From positions 1 through 42,673 of IMG/VR virus record IMGVR_UViG_3300031576_000123: a DNA stretch of 42,673 nt, one strand, 5' to 3'. This stretch comes from a virus. Under the pieces are notes generated by a model. It was not told where the DNA came from, did no database searches, and was given only the letters and a program-made list of their open reading frames with translations. Within the stretch, counting starts at the first letter, position 1. Each line of letters starts with the position of its first letter. The position numbers and the translations under genes were made by a program. Positions 15,680-22,077 of this stretch are shown here, one piece after another.

Positions 15680-16019
15680 CATCGTCCACCTGCTGCATAC
15701 GATCGAAGACCGGGAATACGTCGTCACCTTTGAGCGCCTGCAAATCCCGAACTCGACGACGTACCGATTGGAGCGCATCGGAAAGGTGGTGGGCTCGCCG
15801 TCCATGGAAGACGCTCGGCCTTTTCCCTTCTGGCTCTGGAACGCCGAAGGTCTGACGCCGTCCGTGTTGGCGGGACTGGAGTCCGTCGCCTATGCGGTCG
15901 CGCGCCAAGTCGATCAGATCGAGCGGGCCGAGAAACTCGGTCGACGGCTTGAAGGCGCGGCCGAGAAACAATCGCAGTACGGGCGCGACGCCGAAGGGGA
16001 ATCCGGCCGGATCACTTGA
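15672..16019 (+). CDS. Early protein of unknown function
   Basis: 115 residues from ATG 15672, overlapping the SWIM gene. The N-terminal half is beta-rich (YVVTFERLQIPNSTTYRLER) and the second half is a long helix (VARQVDQIERAEKLGRRLEG). No recognised motif. A 75-base gap follows before the recombination genes. Confidence 0.65.
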   Translation: MRDIVHLLHTIEDREYVVTFERLQIPNSTTYRLERIGKVVGSPSMEDARPFPFWLWNAEGLTPSVLAGLESVAYAVARQVDQIERAEKLGRRLEGAAEKQSQYGRDAEGESGRIT

Positions 16020-16094
16020 CGCGACGCCGCGCCGAAGCTTCATTGATGTTTGCCCGGCAAGACGTCGGGCGGGGTTTCAAAAAAGGAGGATCGA

Positions 16095-16976
16095 ATGGGA
16101 GACGCTCCGGTCGTAATCGGTCACGCGCTCGCGACGTTCGGCACCGATGGCGGCCAGCGCCGCATGATCGCGCTGGCCGACGAGATGCGCGCCATGTGCG
16201 AAGAGAAGGCGCGGCAGAAAAACGCCTGGCTCGTCCAGATCGGGCCGAGCCGACATGCGAGGATCGAGGCGTGGCAGTATCTCGGCCAGCGCGCGGGCGT
16301 CGTCGCCCGTACCGTCGAGACCCGCGAGCTTCGGAATCCGGCCACGGGAGAATTCGAGGGCATCCTCGCGGTCGCAGAGGTCCAGCGGGTCGACAACGGC
16401 GACGTCATCGGCCGCGCCGAACAGGTATGCTATGCGGGCGAGGTGCTCCAAAAACGCGACGAAAAGCAAGCCGACGGGACATGGAAGATCGGCGAAATCT
16501 ACCGTCGATGGGACGGCCCCGACGGACTCCCCCAACGCCACGCGATCATCGGCATGGCGCAGACCCGCGCGCAGTCGCGGGCGCTCGCCAGCGTCCTCCG
16601 CTTCCTGATGGAGATGGCGGGAGTCGCGGGAACCCCCGCCGAGGAGATGGACGGCGTCACGCCCGAGGCCGACACCGAGATCAAGAAGCCCGAGTCGAAG
16701 TCGAAGGCCAACGTCGGCGGCGCACCGAAACCGAAGGGCGCTCATTCGTGGAGGGGCTTGATCGAGTCCATCGACATCAAAAAGGAAGGGACCAGCGACA
16801 AAGGGAAGTGGACGATTTGGTCCGTCAAGGGCGCGGATTTTCTCGGTCAGATCGTGTTCGACGGGAAGCTCATGGACGCCGCCGTTGACGCGGCGCAGAA
16901 GAAGCTCGAGGTCGTCATCGGCTACGACGACGGGAAGTACGGCCCCGAGATCAAGAGCATCGAGGTGGCGGCGTGA
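16095..16976 (+). CDS. Putative ssDNA-annealing recombinase with C-terminal OB-like domain
   Basis: 293 residues from ATG 16095, behind AAGGAGGATCGA. The first ~185 residues end with the pattern IGMAQTRAQSRALASVL...MEMAGVAGTPAEEM, a QTRA-x-SRAL helix found in phage annealase-like proteins related to the Rad52/Erf groups. A charged Pro/Lys linker (about 195-215) leads to a ~75-residue C-terminal part (HSWRGLIESIDIKKEG through EIKSIEVAA) that looks like an OB-fold. It overlaps a RecB-like exonuclease gene by four bases; an annealase-exonuclease pair is the usual phage recombination module. The family call is tentative; the single-strand-binding impression is firmer. Confidence 0.55.
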   Translation: MGDAPVVIGHALATFGTDGGQRRMIALADEMRAMCEEKARQKNAWLVQIGPSRHARIEAWQYLGQRAGVVARTVETRELRNPATGEFEGILAVAEVQRVDNGDVIGRAEQVCYAGEVLQKRDEKQADGTWKIGEIYRRWDGPDGLPQRHAIIGMAQTRAQSRALASVLRFLMEMAGVAGTPAEEMDGVTPEADTEIKKPESKSKANVGGAPKPKGAHSWRGLIESIDIKKEGTSDKGKWTIWSVKGADFLGQIVFDGKLMDAAVDAAQKKLEVVIGYDDGKYGPEIKSIEVAA

Positions 16977-17539
16977 CCGATTGGCCCCACGTCACCGGCG
17001 TCCTCAAGGGCGTCGGCCTGATCGACACGACCTTCCTCTCGGAGTTCGGCCGGGACCGCGGGACCGCCGTCCACCAAGCGACCGCGCTCGACGATGTCGC
17101 AGATCTCGACGAAGGGAGCGTCGACCCGCACGTCGCGCCGTACCTGGCGGCGTGGCGGCGATTCCGCGCGGAGTCGTCGCCGATCACGTTCCCAAAGATC
17201 GAGCACCGTGTCCGGCACGAACTCTATGGCTACCTTGGGACGGCCGACCGGGTCGCGCGCTTTCGAGGGTCCGATTGGGTCATCGATCTGAAGACCGGCG
17301 GCCCGGAGCCGTGGCACGCCCTGCAGCTCGCCGCCTACGCGCTCGCCTACTTAGGACGTACGTCCTTGGCGGGTTCTGGCGTTCGGTGCGCGGCTGTATA
17401 TCTCCGCGACGACGCGACGTATCGATTCATGCCGTACGAGGACTACTCCGATGGCGACGCCTGGTTGGTGGCGCTGTCGCTCTACAACTGGAAGCTCAAA
17501 CACGGTCTTTTGAAACCGGAGGTCCGCGATGTCATCTGA
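16973..17539 (+). CDS. RecB/Cas4-like PD-(D/E)XK exonuclease
   Basis: 188 residues from GTG 16973, overlapping the upstream stop (GTGA). The family signature is present: RGTAVHQAT with His34, GYLGTAD with Asp92, and VIDLKTG with Asp105 and Lys107, followed by HALQLAAYALAY, the QxxxY helix of RecB-type nucleases. It probably resects double-stranded ends for the annealase candidate next door, supporting recombination-dependent replication. It overlaps the following coiled-coil gene by 11 bases. Confidence 0.85.
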   Translation: MTDWPHVTGVLKGVGLIDTTFLSEFGRDRGTAVHQATALDDVADLDEGSVDPHVAPYLAAWRRFRAESSPITFPKIEHRVRHELYGYLGTADRVARFRGSDWVIDLKTGGPEPWHALQLAAYALAYLGRTSLAGSGVRCAAVYLRDDATYRFMPYEDYSDGDAWLVALSLYNWKLKHGLLKPEVRDVI

Positions 17540-18206
17540 ACTGACGATCGTCAAGCCCGATACGTCGGAGATCGAAGCCGAGGCGCACGCACTCGTCGCG
17601 CGGGCCGAGGCCCTCGTGATCGGAACGGCCGCCGACGCCAAAAGCGCCGACGACCTTCTGCGCTTCGCCGTCGCCGGTCAACGCCGGGGCAAGGAAATCA
17701 TGCGACCCGCGGTCGATGCGGGACACAAGGCCCATAAAGCGGCGCTCGCGGCCGAGGCCGAGTTGATCGCCCCTTTCAGGCGGGCCGAGGCGATCGTTTC
17801 GCCGAAGCTCCTGACGTTCAAGCGCGCCGAGGAAGCCAAGGCCCGGGAGCGCGAGGCCGAGATCCGGCGGCAGCAGCAGAAGGAGGCCGAGGAGCGCCGA
17901 CTGGCCGACGCCGTCGCGCTCGAAGCCCGGGGCGCGGAGCGCGACGAAGTCGACGCGGCGCTGTCGGCCCCGCTCCCGACGCCGCCTCCCGTCATCATGG
18001 CGCCCGCCGCGCCCAAGCTCGAATCGGTGAACGCCGTCCAGGTGACGTGGCGGTTCCGCATCACCGACCCGAATCTCCTGCCGCGCGAGTATCTGATTCC
18101 AGACCAGTCGGCGCTCGACGCCATCGCCCGGGCACAGAAGGGCCAGACCCGCATCCCCGGAGGCGAGGCGTACGCCGTCGAATCCCTGAAGCTGAAGCGA
18201 ACCTAG
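17529..18206 (+). CDS. Coiled-coil protein of the recombination module
   Basis: 225 residues from ATG 17529. A long Ala/Glu/Arg/Lys-rich helix spans about residues 15-145, ending in a Pro-rich linker. The C-terminal ~60 residues (VTWRFRITDPNLLPREYLIPD, then IPGGEAYAVESLKLKR) match a conserved domain I associate with phage genes next to RecT or exonuclease genes. Its biochemical role is not known to me. It is the last gene before the terminator at 18231-18293. Confidence 0.7.
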   Translation: MSSELTIVKPDTSEIEAEAHALVARAEALVIGTAADAKSADDLLRFAVAGQRRGKEIMRPAVDAGHKAHKAALAAEAELIAPFRRAEAIVSPKLLTFKRAEEAKAREREAEIRRQQQKEAEERRLADAVALEARGAERDEVDAALSAPLPTPPPVIMAPAAPKLESVNAVQVTWRFRITDPNLLPREYLIPDQSALDAIARAQKGQTRIPGGEAYAVESLKLKRT

Positions 18207-18230
18207 TCCACGAAGGCGGCGCGATCGCGT

Positions 18231-18293
18231 AGGCCGCGCCGGGCCGCCGCACGAAACTAAAGCGCGTGCGGCGGATCGTTGCGGCCTTTTTTT
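18231..18293 (+). terminator. Intrinsic terminator with double stem
   Basis: An outer stem AGGCCGC/GCGGCCT (18231-18237 with 18281-18287) encloses a perfect 10-bp stem CCGCCGCACG/CGTGCGGCGG (18244-18253 with 18265-18274), and the structure runs straight into seven Ts (18287-18293). This is a convincing factor-independent terminator closing the recombination transcript. The T-tract ends one base before the next gene's ribosome binding site (AAGGAGGATCGA, 18295-18306), so read-through would be needed to express the downstream block from P1. Confidence 0.8.
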
Positions 18294-18306
18294 GAAGGAG
18301 GATCGA

Positions 18307-18624
18307 ATGGACATCGCGAAGCTGTACGAGAACGTGCGGACGTGGATTCCGAACCAGGATTTCACGATCACAGTCGAGGTCGAGTACAAGAAGGCGACCG
18401 AATGCCGCGCCTGTGAAATGAAGCACGAAGGGCGCCTGGCGAGCGTCCTGTTCCTCGTCAAGCGGTGGACGGGCTCCACCTGGGAAACCTGGAAAGGCCA
18501 GACTCCCGAGGCGGTCTTGAAGATGATGGACGGAACAACGATGGCCGCCAAGGTGACAGACCTGAAGGATCTCGGGGAGGTGCCGGTCGCCGTGACAGCG
18601 TCCGCTATCGAGAAAGAACCATGA
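18307..18624 (+). CDS. Early protein of unknown function
   Basis: 105 residues from ATG 18307, directly behind the AAGGAGGATCGA ribosome binding site. Beta-rich with ECRACE (about residues 33-38) and tryptophans at WIPNQDF and TWETWKGQ. No recognised family. It is the first gene after the terminator, and its stop overlaps the next ATG (ATGA). Confidence 0.65.
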   Translation: MDIAKLYENVRTWIPNQDFTITVEVEYKKATECRACEMKHEGRLASVLFLVKRWTGSTWETWKGQTPEAVLKMMDGTTMAAKVTDLKDLGEVPVAVTASAIEKEP

Positions 18625-18908
18625 CGCCCCGGGCGGGACCGGACCTGGGTTGCTCCGGGGGGGCTCCGGCCCGCCGCCTGGCGCAGCGGTCTAAAACGTG
18701 GGGAACGGATCGAATGGCGATCGGGGTAGGCGAAAGTGTGATGAACGCGAGTAGCCGAGGGGTCCGTAGGCCGCTGCGCTTGGCGATGGGCCGACTTTTG
18801 AAAGAGGATCTCATGGAGACGATCTGGAAGTTCGAGGCGCCGTGCGTTGACGACGGGGTCGGGGCCGTGTGGTCGAGCGTGGCGGGCGGAAATGGAGAAC
18901 ACCGATGA
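18621..18908 (+). CDS. Uncertain small ORF; start at 18621 or 18813
   Basis: From ATG 18621 (ATGA overlap) the frame gives 95 residues whose first 60 are Arg/Gly-rich and not protein-like. From ATG 18813, behind AAAGAGGATCTC, it gives a 31-residue acidic peptide beginning METIWKFEAP. The stop overlaps the next start (18905). I favour the short form being translated, with 18621-18812 possibly untranslated. Confidence 0.4.
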   Translation: MTPRAGPDLGCSGGAPARRLAQRSKTWGTDRMAIGVGESVMNASSRGVRRPLRLAMGRLLKEDLMETIWKFEAPCVDDGVGAVWSSVAGGNGEHR

Positions 18909-19090
18909 AGATCCGAAAGCTGATTAGGTTGTGGGCCGTCGCGTGCACGAACGGGACGACGCATTTTCACGCATCGGATAGTAAGCGCGAGGTGATGGGC
19001 GATTGGTACGAACTCAGACACGAGTCCTATTCGTGCGGCCCCCACCGCCTCGTCAAACTCGTCGAGCGCAAGGCAAGGAGGAACCGATGA
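18905..19090 (+). CDS. Small early protein of unknown function
   Basis: 61 residues from ATG 18905, overlapping the previous stop and the next start by four bases each. Basic; one segment (RLWAVACTNGTTHFHASD) alternates hydrophobic and polar residues, followed by a Lys/Arg tail. No recognised family. Confidence 0.55.
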   Translation: MKIRKLIRLWAVACTNGTTHFHASDSKREVMGDWYELRHESYSCGPHRLVKLVERKARRNR

Positions 19091-19344
19091 ACAATCCAAA
19101 GACGCAAGACAACGGCGGCCCGGCGTTCCCGGTGAGTGACTTGAGCAAGACGCAAGTCCCCGGCATGACCCTGCGCGACTACTTCGCGGCGAAGGCGATG
19201 CAGGCGCATTTTATCATGGACGCCATCGTCTGTAATCCTCCGGGCAGAGACGCTTGCGATATGCAGGACAACGACTCGATCGCACGGGAAGCGTACCGGA
19301 CCGCCGACGCCATGCTCCGGGCGCGGGAGGTGACAAGTGAGTGA
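19087..19344 (+). CDS. GMTLRDYFAAKA-family phage protein
   Basis: 85 residues from ATG 19087. It carries the NGGPAFP near residue 9 and PGMTLRDYFAAKAMQ (about 25-39) of a small protein family widespread in phages of Gram-negative bacteria, function unknown. The rest is helical with a few cysteines. It overlaps the next gene by eight bases. Confidence 0.75.
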   Translation: MNNPKTQDNGGPAFPVSDLSKTQVPGMTLRDYFAAKAMQAHFIMDAIVCNPPGRDACDMQDNDSIAREAYRTADAMLRAREVTSE

Positions 19345-19714
19345 CCCTCTAACCCCCGCCGAACTCGCCGCGATCAAGGCGCGAGCGGACGCCGCGACGC
19401 CGGGGCCGTGGAGTAGGGCTAACCCAATTTCGCCTCGACTTGTCACCTGCGAAGGCCATCCTCTGCTCACGTTATCGAGTGTGGAAAATCGACTTGTTCG
19501 GCGTAAAGACGGGAGAATCGTAGTCGGAGAAGACGAAAATTTCATCGCCGCATCCCGCGAGGACGTCCCGCGCTTGGTCGCGGAGATCGAGCGTCTCCAG
19601 AGGGTGGAGAAGGCGGCGAGGGCGATTGAGGCCGCGCCGTGGGGAATTGCTTTAGGCGACTTGGCGAATTTACGCGCCGCCCTCGCGGGCGAGGAGGAAT
19701 CTAAAAATGGATGA
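19337..19714 (+). CDS. LTPAELAAIKARADAATPGPW-type phage protein
   Basis: 125 residues from GTG 19337. The opening (PLTPAELAAIKARADAATPG, then PW) and the later NFIAASREDVPRLVAEIERL pattern define a common phage family of unknown function. The segment between them is variable, and here it is less GC-rich (19430-19550). It overlaps the following gene by eight bases. Confidence 0.75.
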   Translation: MSDPLTPAELAAIKARADAATPGPWSRANPISPRLVTCEGHPLLTLSSVENRLVRRKDGRIVVGEDENFIAASREDVPRLVAEIERLQRVEKAARAIEAAPWGIALGDLANLRAALAGEEESKNG

Positions 19715-19982
19715 ACTTTGGAGCATCTTGGCGAACGGACCTGCGGTGACTTGGGCCGATAATGGAAGGCCGAATGTGCCTGACGAACTTCTGGAGGACT
19801 TGCGCCGGTTTGTATCCAAGGCCGAAAAGCGCGGGGCGATGGAGGCGCTGGAGAAGATGAGGGACACCGTCAAACATTGGCACGACAATTCATTCACGCG
19901 ACCCTTGGAAGAGCGATCCGCTTTGTTCGCGATTTTGAAAAAGCTGGACGATGAGATCGCCCGGCGCAAGGAGCCCTCATGA
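19707..19982 (+). CDS. Small early helical protein of unknown function
   Basis: 91 residues from ATG 19707. Mostly helical with charged heptad-like segments (about residues 30-55 and 70-88). No motif recognised. Overlaps both neighbours (ATGA at 19979). Confidence 0.6.
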   Translation: MDELWSILANGPAVTWADNGRPNVPDELLEDLRRFVSKAEKRGAMEALEKMRDTVKHWHDNSFTRPLEERSALFAILKKLDDEIARRKEPS

Positions 19983-20287
19983 CCCCCAACGAGTTCGCGG
20001 ATCGGTTCTGCCGTGGGGAACATGGATGCCGATGGCACGGGCCTGAGTCGATATACGTGGACACTGCGTCATTTGGGCCATGCCCCCTCGCCGCCGCCTT
20101 CGAGCGCGAGATCGAGGCGCGAGCGTGGATCATTGAGAATATGACGCTTGTAGACATAGCTACCAAAAGAGAGATTCCCGAAATAGTCATAGCCGCACTA
20201 AACAAGGCAAGACGTCAATTCGCCTCCGCGATCCGCACCCGAAGCTCGCGGGGAGACGAGGCAAGCAAGGAGGACAAGCGTGAATAA
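19979..20287 (+). CDS. Small early protein of unknown function
   Basis: 102 residues from ATG 19979. The N-terminal ~40 residues contain CRGEHGCRWHGPES with Cys and His that might bind metal. The rest is helical and ends in a Lys/Arg/Glu tail. No family recognised. The gene is locally less GC-rich than the genome. Confidence 0.6.
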   Translation: MTPNEFADRFCRGEHGCRWHGPESIYVDTASFGPCPLAAAFEREIEARAWIIENMTLVDIATKREIPEIVIAALNKARRQFASAIRTRSSRGDEASKEDKRE

Positions 20288-20495
20288 ATGCATTCGCCGT
20301 CCTCGTTGCGGACACCCAAACGCAGTCCGACTTGGGTATACCATCATAAGAGAATGGGGTTATCGATGCGTTCACTTGGTGGGTTACACGCCTACTGTTG
20401 CGCCCCACGATGAATGGACGTGCGAGTGTCCATGCCACAGGATGTCATGGTCGCAGTCCCAAGCCAAACAGGAGGCCAAGCATGACAAACCTTAG
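20280..20495 (+). CDS. Small Cys/His-rich protein, probable zinc binder
   Basis: 71 residues from GTG 20280 overlapping the upstream stop. CIRRPRCGH near the N-terminus and TCECPCH near residue 50 give two Cys/His clusters suggestive of a zinc finger. Function unknown. Confidence 0.6.
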   Translation: MNKCIRRPRCGHPNAVRLGYTIIREWGYRCVHLVGYTPTVAPHDEWTCECPCHRMSWSQSQAKQEAKHDKP

Positions 20496-20817
20496 CCCGG
20501 AGGCGCTGGCGGTGGAGGCAATCACCGCTTGTGAATGGCATCCTCGAACGCCGAACAAACTCTACCGAATGGCCTGCGCCGGTTGCATCAAGGACGCCAT
20601 CGAGCGGGACCGCGCCGCACGAACGCTCCCGCCTGAGGTCGAGAAACTGCTCAAGGAAATGTACGATGCGATCCATGAGGTTAAGACGAACTGCGAGGAT
20701 CAACGAAACGGGGATTTCATCATCGGAAAAGGCGTGATGGAAATGATCTGTGGTGCTGATTTTGAGTTCGAGTGCTTCGCCGCGGCGCGGAAGGAGACGG
20801 GCCATGCCGATCCGTAG
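20482..20817 (+). CDS. Small early protein of unknown function
   Basis: 111 residues from ATG 20482, with GGAGG ten bases before it. Helical, with CEWHPRTPN and MACAGC near the N-terminus that may bind a metal ion. Overlaps the neighbouring genes by 14 bases on both sides. Confidence 0.6.
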   Translation: MTNLSPEALAVEAITACEWHPRTPNKLYRMACAGCIKDAIERDRAARTLPPEVEKLLKEMYDAIHEVKTNCEDQRNGDFIIGKGVMEMICGADFEFECFAAARKETGHADP

Positions 20818-21022
20818 GACGATGAAACTTCCTCGCGGCTCCTACACCTGCTCCCGCTGTGGCCTCGCGAAGCCGCCGGAGGCGAAATGGTGCGGGCTCT
20901 GTCAGGAGAGGATCGACCGGCGGCGGATGATCGCGAGAAGCCGAATCCGCGTCGCCGTGAAAATCTTCGGAGAGATGCGTGAGGACGCGCCTTATGCGGG
21001 GGACGATGAAGACCAAACATAA
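20804..21022 (+). CDS. Small zinc-ribbon protein
   Basis: 72 residues from ATG 20804. CSRCG and CGLC (about residues 16-33) form a compact four-cysteine ribbon, followed by an Arg-rich helix (RIDRRRMIARSRIRVAVK). Probably nucleic-acid- or protein-binding. Confidence 0.65.
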   Translation: MPIRRTMKLPRGSYTCSRCGLAKPPEAKWCGLCQERIDRRRMIARSRIRVAVKIFGEMREDAPYAGDDEDQT

Positions 21023-21194
21023 ATCTCGTCCTCTCTACGTCGTGTGCAACGGCGAACGCTACAACGCGACGAAAGTTGCGGCGGAATTCAAGTCGGGGAA
21101 AAGCATCGAGAGACTTGGCCGCGAGTTCGATTTGTGGGAACCGCAGGTACAGGAGATTATTCGCCGCGTCATGCGGAGGGAGGATCGTCGATGA
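21006..21194 (+). CDS. Small helix-turn-helix-like protein
   Basis: 62 residues from ATG 21006 (an in-frame ATG lies three codons upstream). The segment AAEFKSGKSIERLGREFDLW followed by a basic helix resembles the helical core of DUF433-like or simple HTH proteins, with a basic tail. It may bind DNA; the assignment is tentative. Confidence 0.5.
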   Translation: MKTKHKSRPLYVVCNGERYNATKVAAEFKSGKSIERLGREFDLWEPQVQEIIRRVMRREDRR

Positions 21195-21394
21195 ACCCCT
21201 GTTGCCGCCGCGAGCGCCGCGCCGTGCTGAGGCGGGTCTATGATGCGATCCGCGAAGATGCCCGAGATTTATCGCTGTGGGCCGCGACTGGTTGTCATGG
21301 GAAATGTTGTGATCAGGATCGCCGATTCGAGAGGCAGATGGCCCGCGAACTGCGGCGGCAGGCCGCGATCGTCAGGGGGATGATGCGGCTATGA
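21191..21394 (+). CDS. Small Arg/Cys-rich protein of unknown function
   Basis: 67 residues from ATG 21191 (ATGA overlap). An N-terminal CC pair, a GCHGKCC cluster in the middle and long Arg-rich helices. Could be a small metal-binding protein. No family recognised. Confidence 0.55.
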   Translation: MNPCCRRERRAVLRRVYDAIREDARDLSLWAATGCHGKCCDQDRRFERQMARELRRQAAIVRGMMRL

Positions 21395-21425
21395 AGCGCG
21401 CCGCCAAAGACGGGCAGGGGAATTC

Positions 21426-21905
21426 GTGATCGCCGCTGTCCCAAAAAAGAAACGCCGCGCCCCCGTTTGGCTCGCGGGCCGGTCGATGGCCCTCTTGCGG
21501 TCGAAGGGCTACCTTGTCGGCAAGGTCGAGCGATTCATCCCCGGCCGCAAGATCCGCATCGACTTGTACGGGATCGCCGACGTTGAAGCGATCGGCGGCG
21601 GCGTTCCGGGGGTGCTCTATGTCCAGGTGTGCCGAGCCAAGGACATGGGCGAGCACGAACTGAAGATCCTCGGCGGAGAGCTGACGAAGACGCACAAAGA
21701 AGAGCGGCGGGCGGCCCGGCGCCGCAAGGCCGCGATTGCGATCTTGGAGCACGACAACCGGATCGTTATCCACGGGTGGGAACGCCGCGGCGACCCGAAG
21801 CGGTGGGAACTTCGCACCCGCCGCCTGGGGCTCGGCCAAGTGAAGGGCGGGGCGCGGCTGCTGATTTGGGAGGATGTCCGGCCTTTTGAGGCCGCATGGC
21901 CGTGA
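21426..21905 (+). CDS. PD-(D/E)XK-like nuclease-fold protein
   Basis: 159 residues from GTG 21426. The pattern RSKGYLVGKVERFIPGRKIR, IDLYGIADVEAI, VLYVQVC, and later IVIHGWERRG with WELR matches a phage/prophage family in which D-(F/Y)-G-x-x-D...Q-V is a degenerate PD-(D/E)XK core (Asp near 49 and 54, Glu near 56, Gln near 69). A role in recombination or DNA processing before replication is likely. The strict Glu-x-Lys is replaced by Gln-Val-Cys, so catalysis is uncertain. Confidence 0.65.
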   Translation: MIAAVPKKKRRAPVWLAGRSMALLRSKGYLVGKVERFIPGRKIRIDLYGIADVEAIGGGVPGVLYVQVCRAKDMGEHELKILGGELTKTHKEERRAARRRKAAIAILEHDNRIVIHGWERRGDPKRWELRTRRLGLGQVKGGARLLIWEDVRPFEAAWP

Positions 21906-21914
21906 ACTTTTTTT
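21879..21914 (+). terminator. Weak terminator-like hairpin at the end of the nuclease gene
   Basis: CGGCCT/AGGCCG (21879-21884 with 21889-21894) closes on a TTTG loop, and an alternative GGCC-GCAT-GGCC hairpin (21890-21901) ends six bases before seven Ts (21908-21914). Either could terminate transcription just ahead of promoter P2. Stems are short, so efficiency would be partial. Confidence 0.35.
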
Positions 21915-21934
21915 GCCGATTCTGGACGCATCGC

Positions 21935-21962
21935 TTGATCGGCCTCGGGCCGTGCGTAGAAT
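21935..21962 (+). promoter_or_regulatory. Sigma70-like promoter P2 before the replication genes
   Basis: TTGATC (21935-21940), 16 bases, TAGAAT (21957-21962). Four of six and five of six consensus bases. It includes an ATCGGCCTCGGGC stretch similar to the ATCGGTCTCAGGGC stretch in P1. The -10 box ends exactly seven bases before the 5' arm of the inverted repeat at 21970, the same distance as in P1. Confidence 0.55.
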
Positions 21963-21969
21963 CCCCGGC

Positions 21970-22059
21970 GGTGAAGAGATCCTCGCCACCCCTCCCCCTC
22001 GTCGACCAGACGGGCTTCCTCCTGCGCTGGTCTCTTCACCAAGCGGGGGGGCGGGGTGG
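21970..22059 (+). ncRNA. Structured leader with pseudoknot-like pairing (P2 leader)
   Basis: GGTGAAGAGA (21970-21979) pairs perfectly with TCTCTTCACC (22031-22040). Its 51-base loop holds a C-rich run (21986-21998) complementary, with one mismatch in 13, to the G-rich run 22047-22059. The loop also contains CCTCC (22018-22022), which could cover the GGAGG (22067-22071) that serves the replication gene at 22078. A short open frame (GTG 21971, or ATG 21896) runs through the structure and stops at 22079-22081, overlapping the start of that gene. Together this suggests a translation-sensitive leader. Sequence pairing is observed; function is inferred. Confidence 0.5.
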
Positions 22060-22077
22060 GGGGGATGGAGGCGCCGC

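Noticed and set aside
18650-18760. tRNA-like stretch (GGCGCAGCGGT followed later by GGATCGAATGG)
   Set aside because: It has a D-arm-like string but no matching T-arm, anticodon stem or acceptor pairing can be drawn, so it is not a tRNA.
21391-21429. 12-residue ORF from ATG 21391
   Set aside because: Too short to support. It may only couple translation to GTG 21426.
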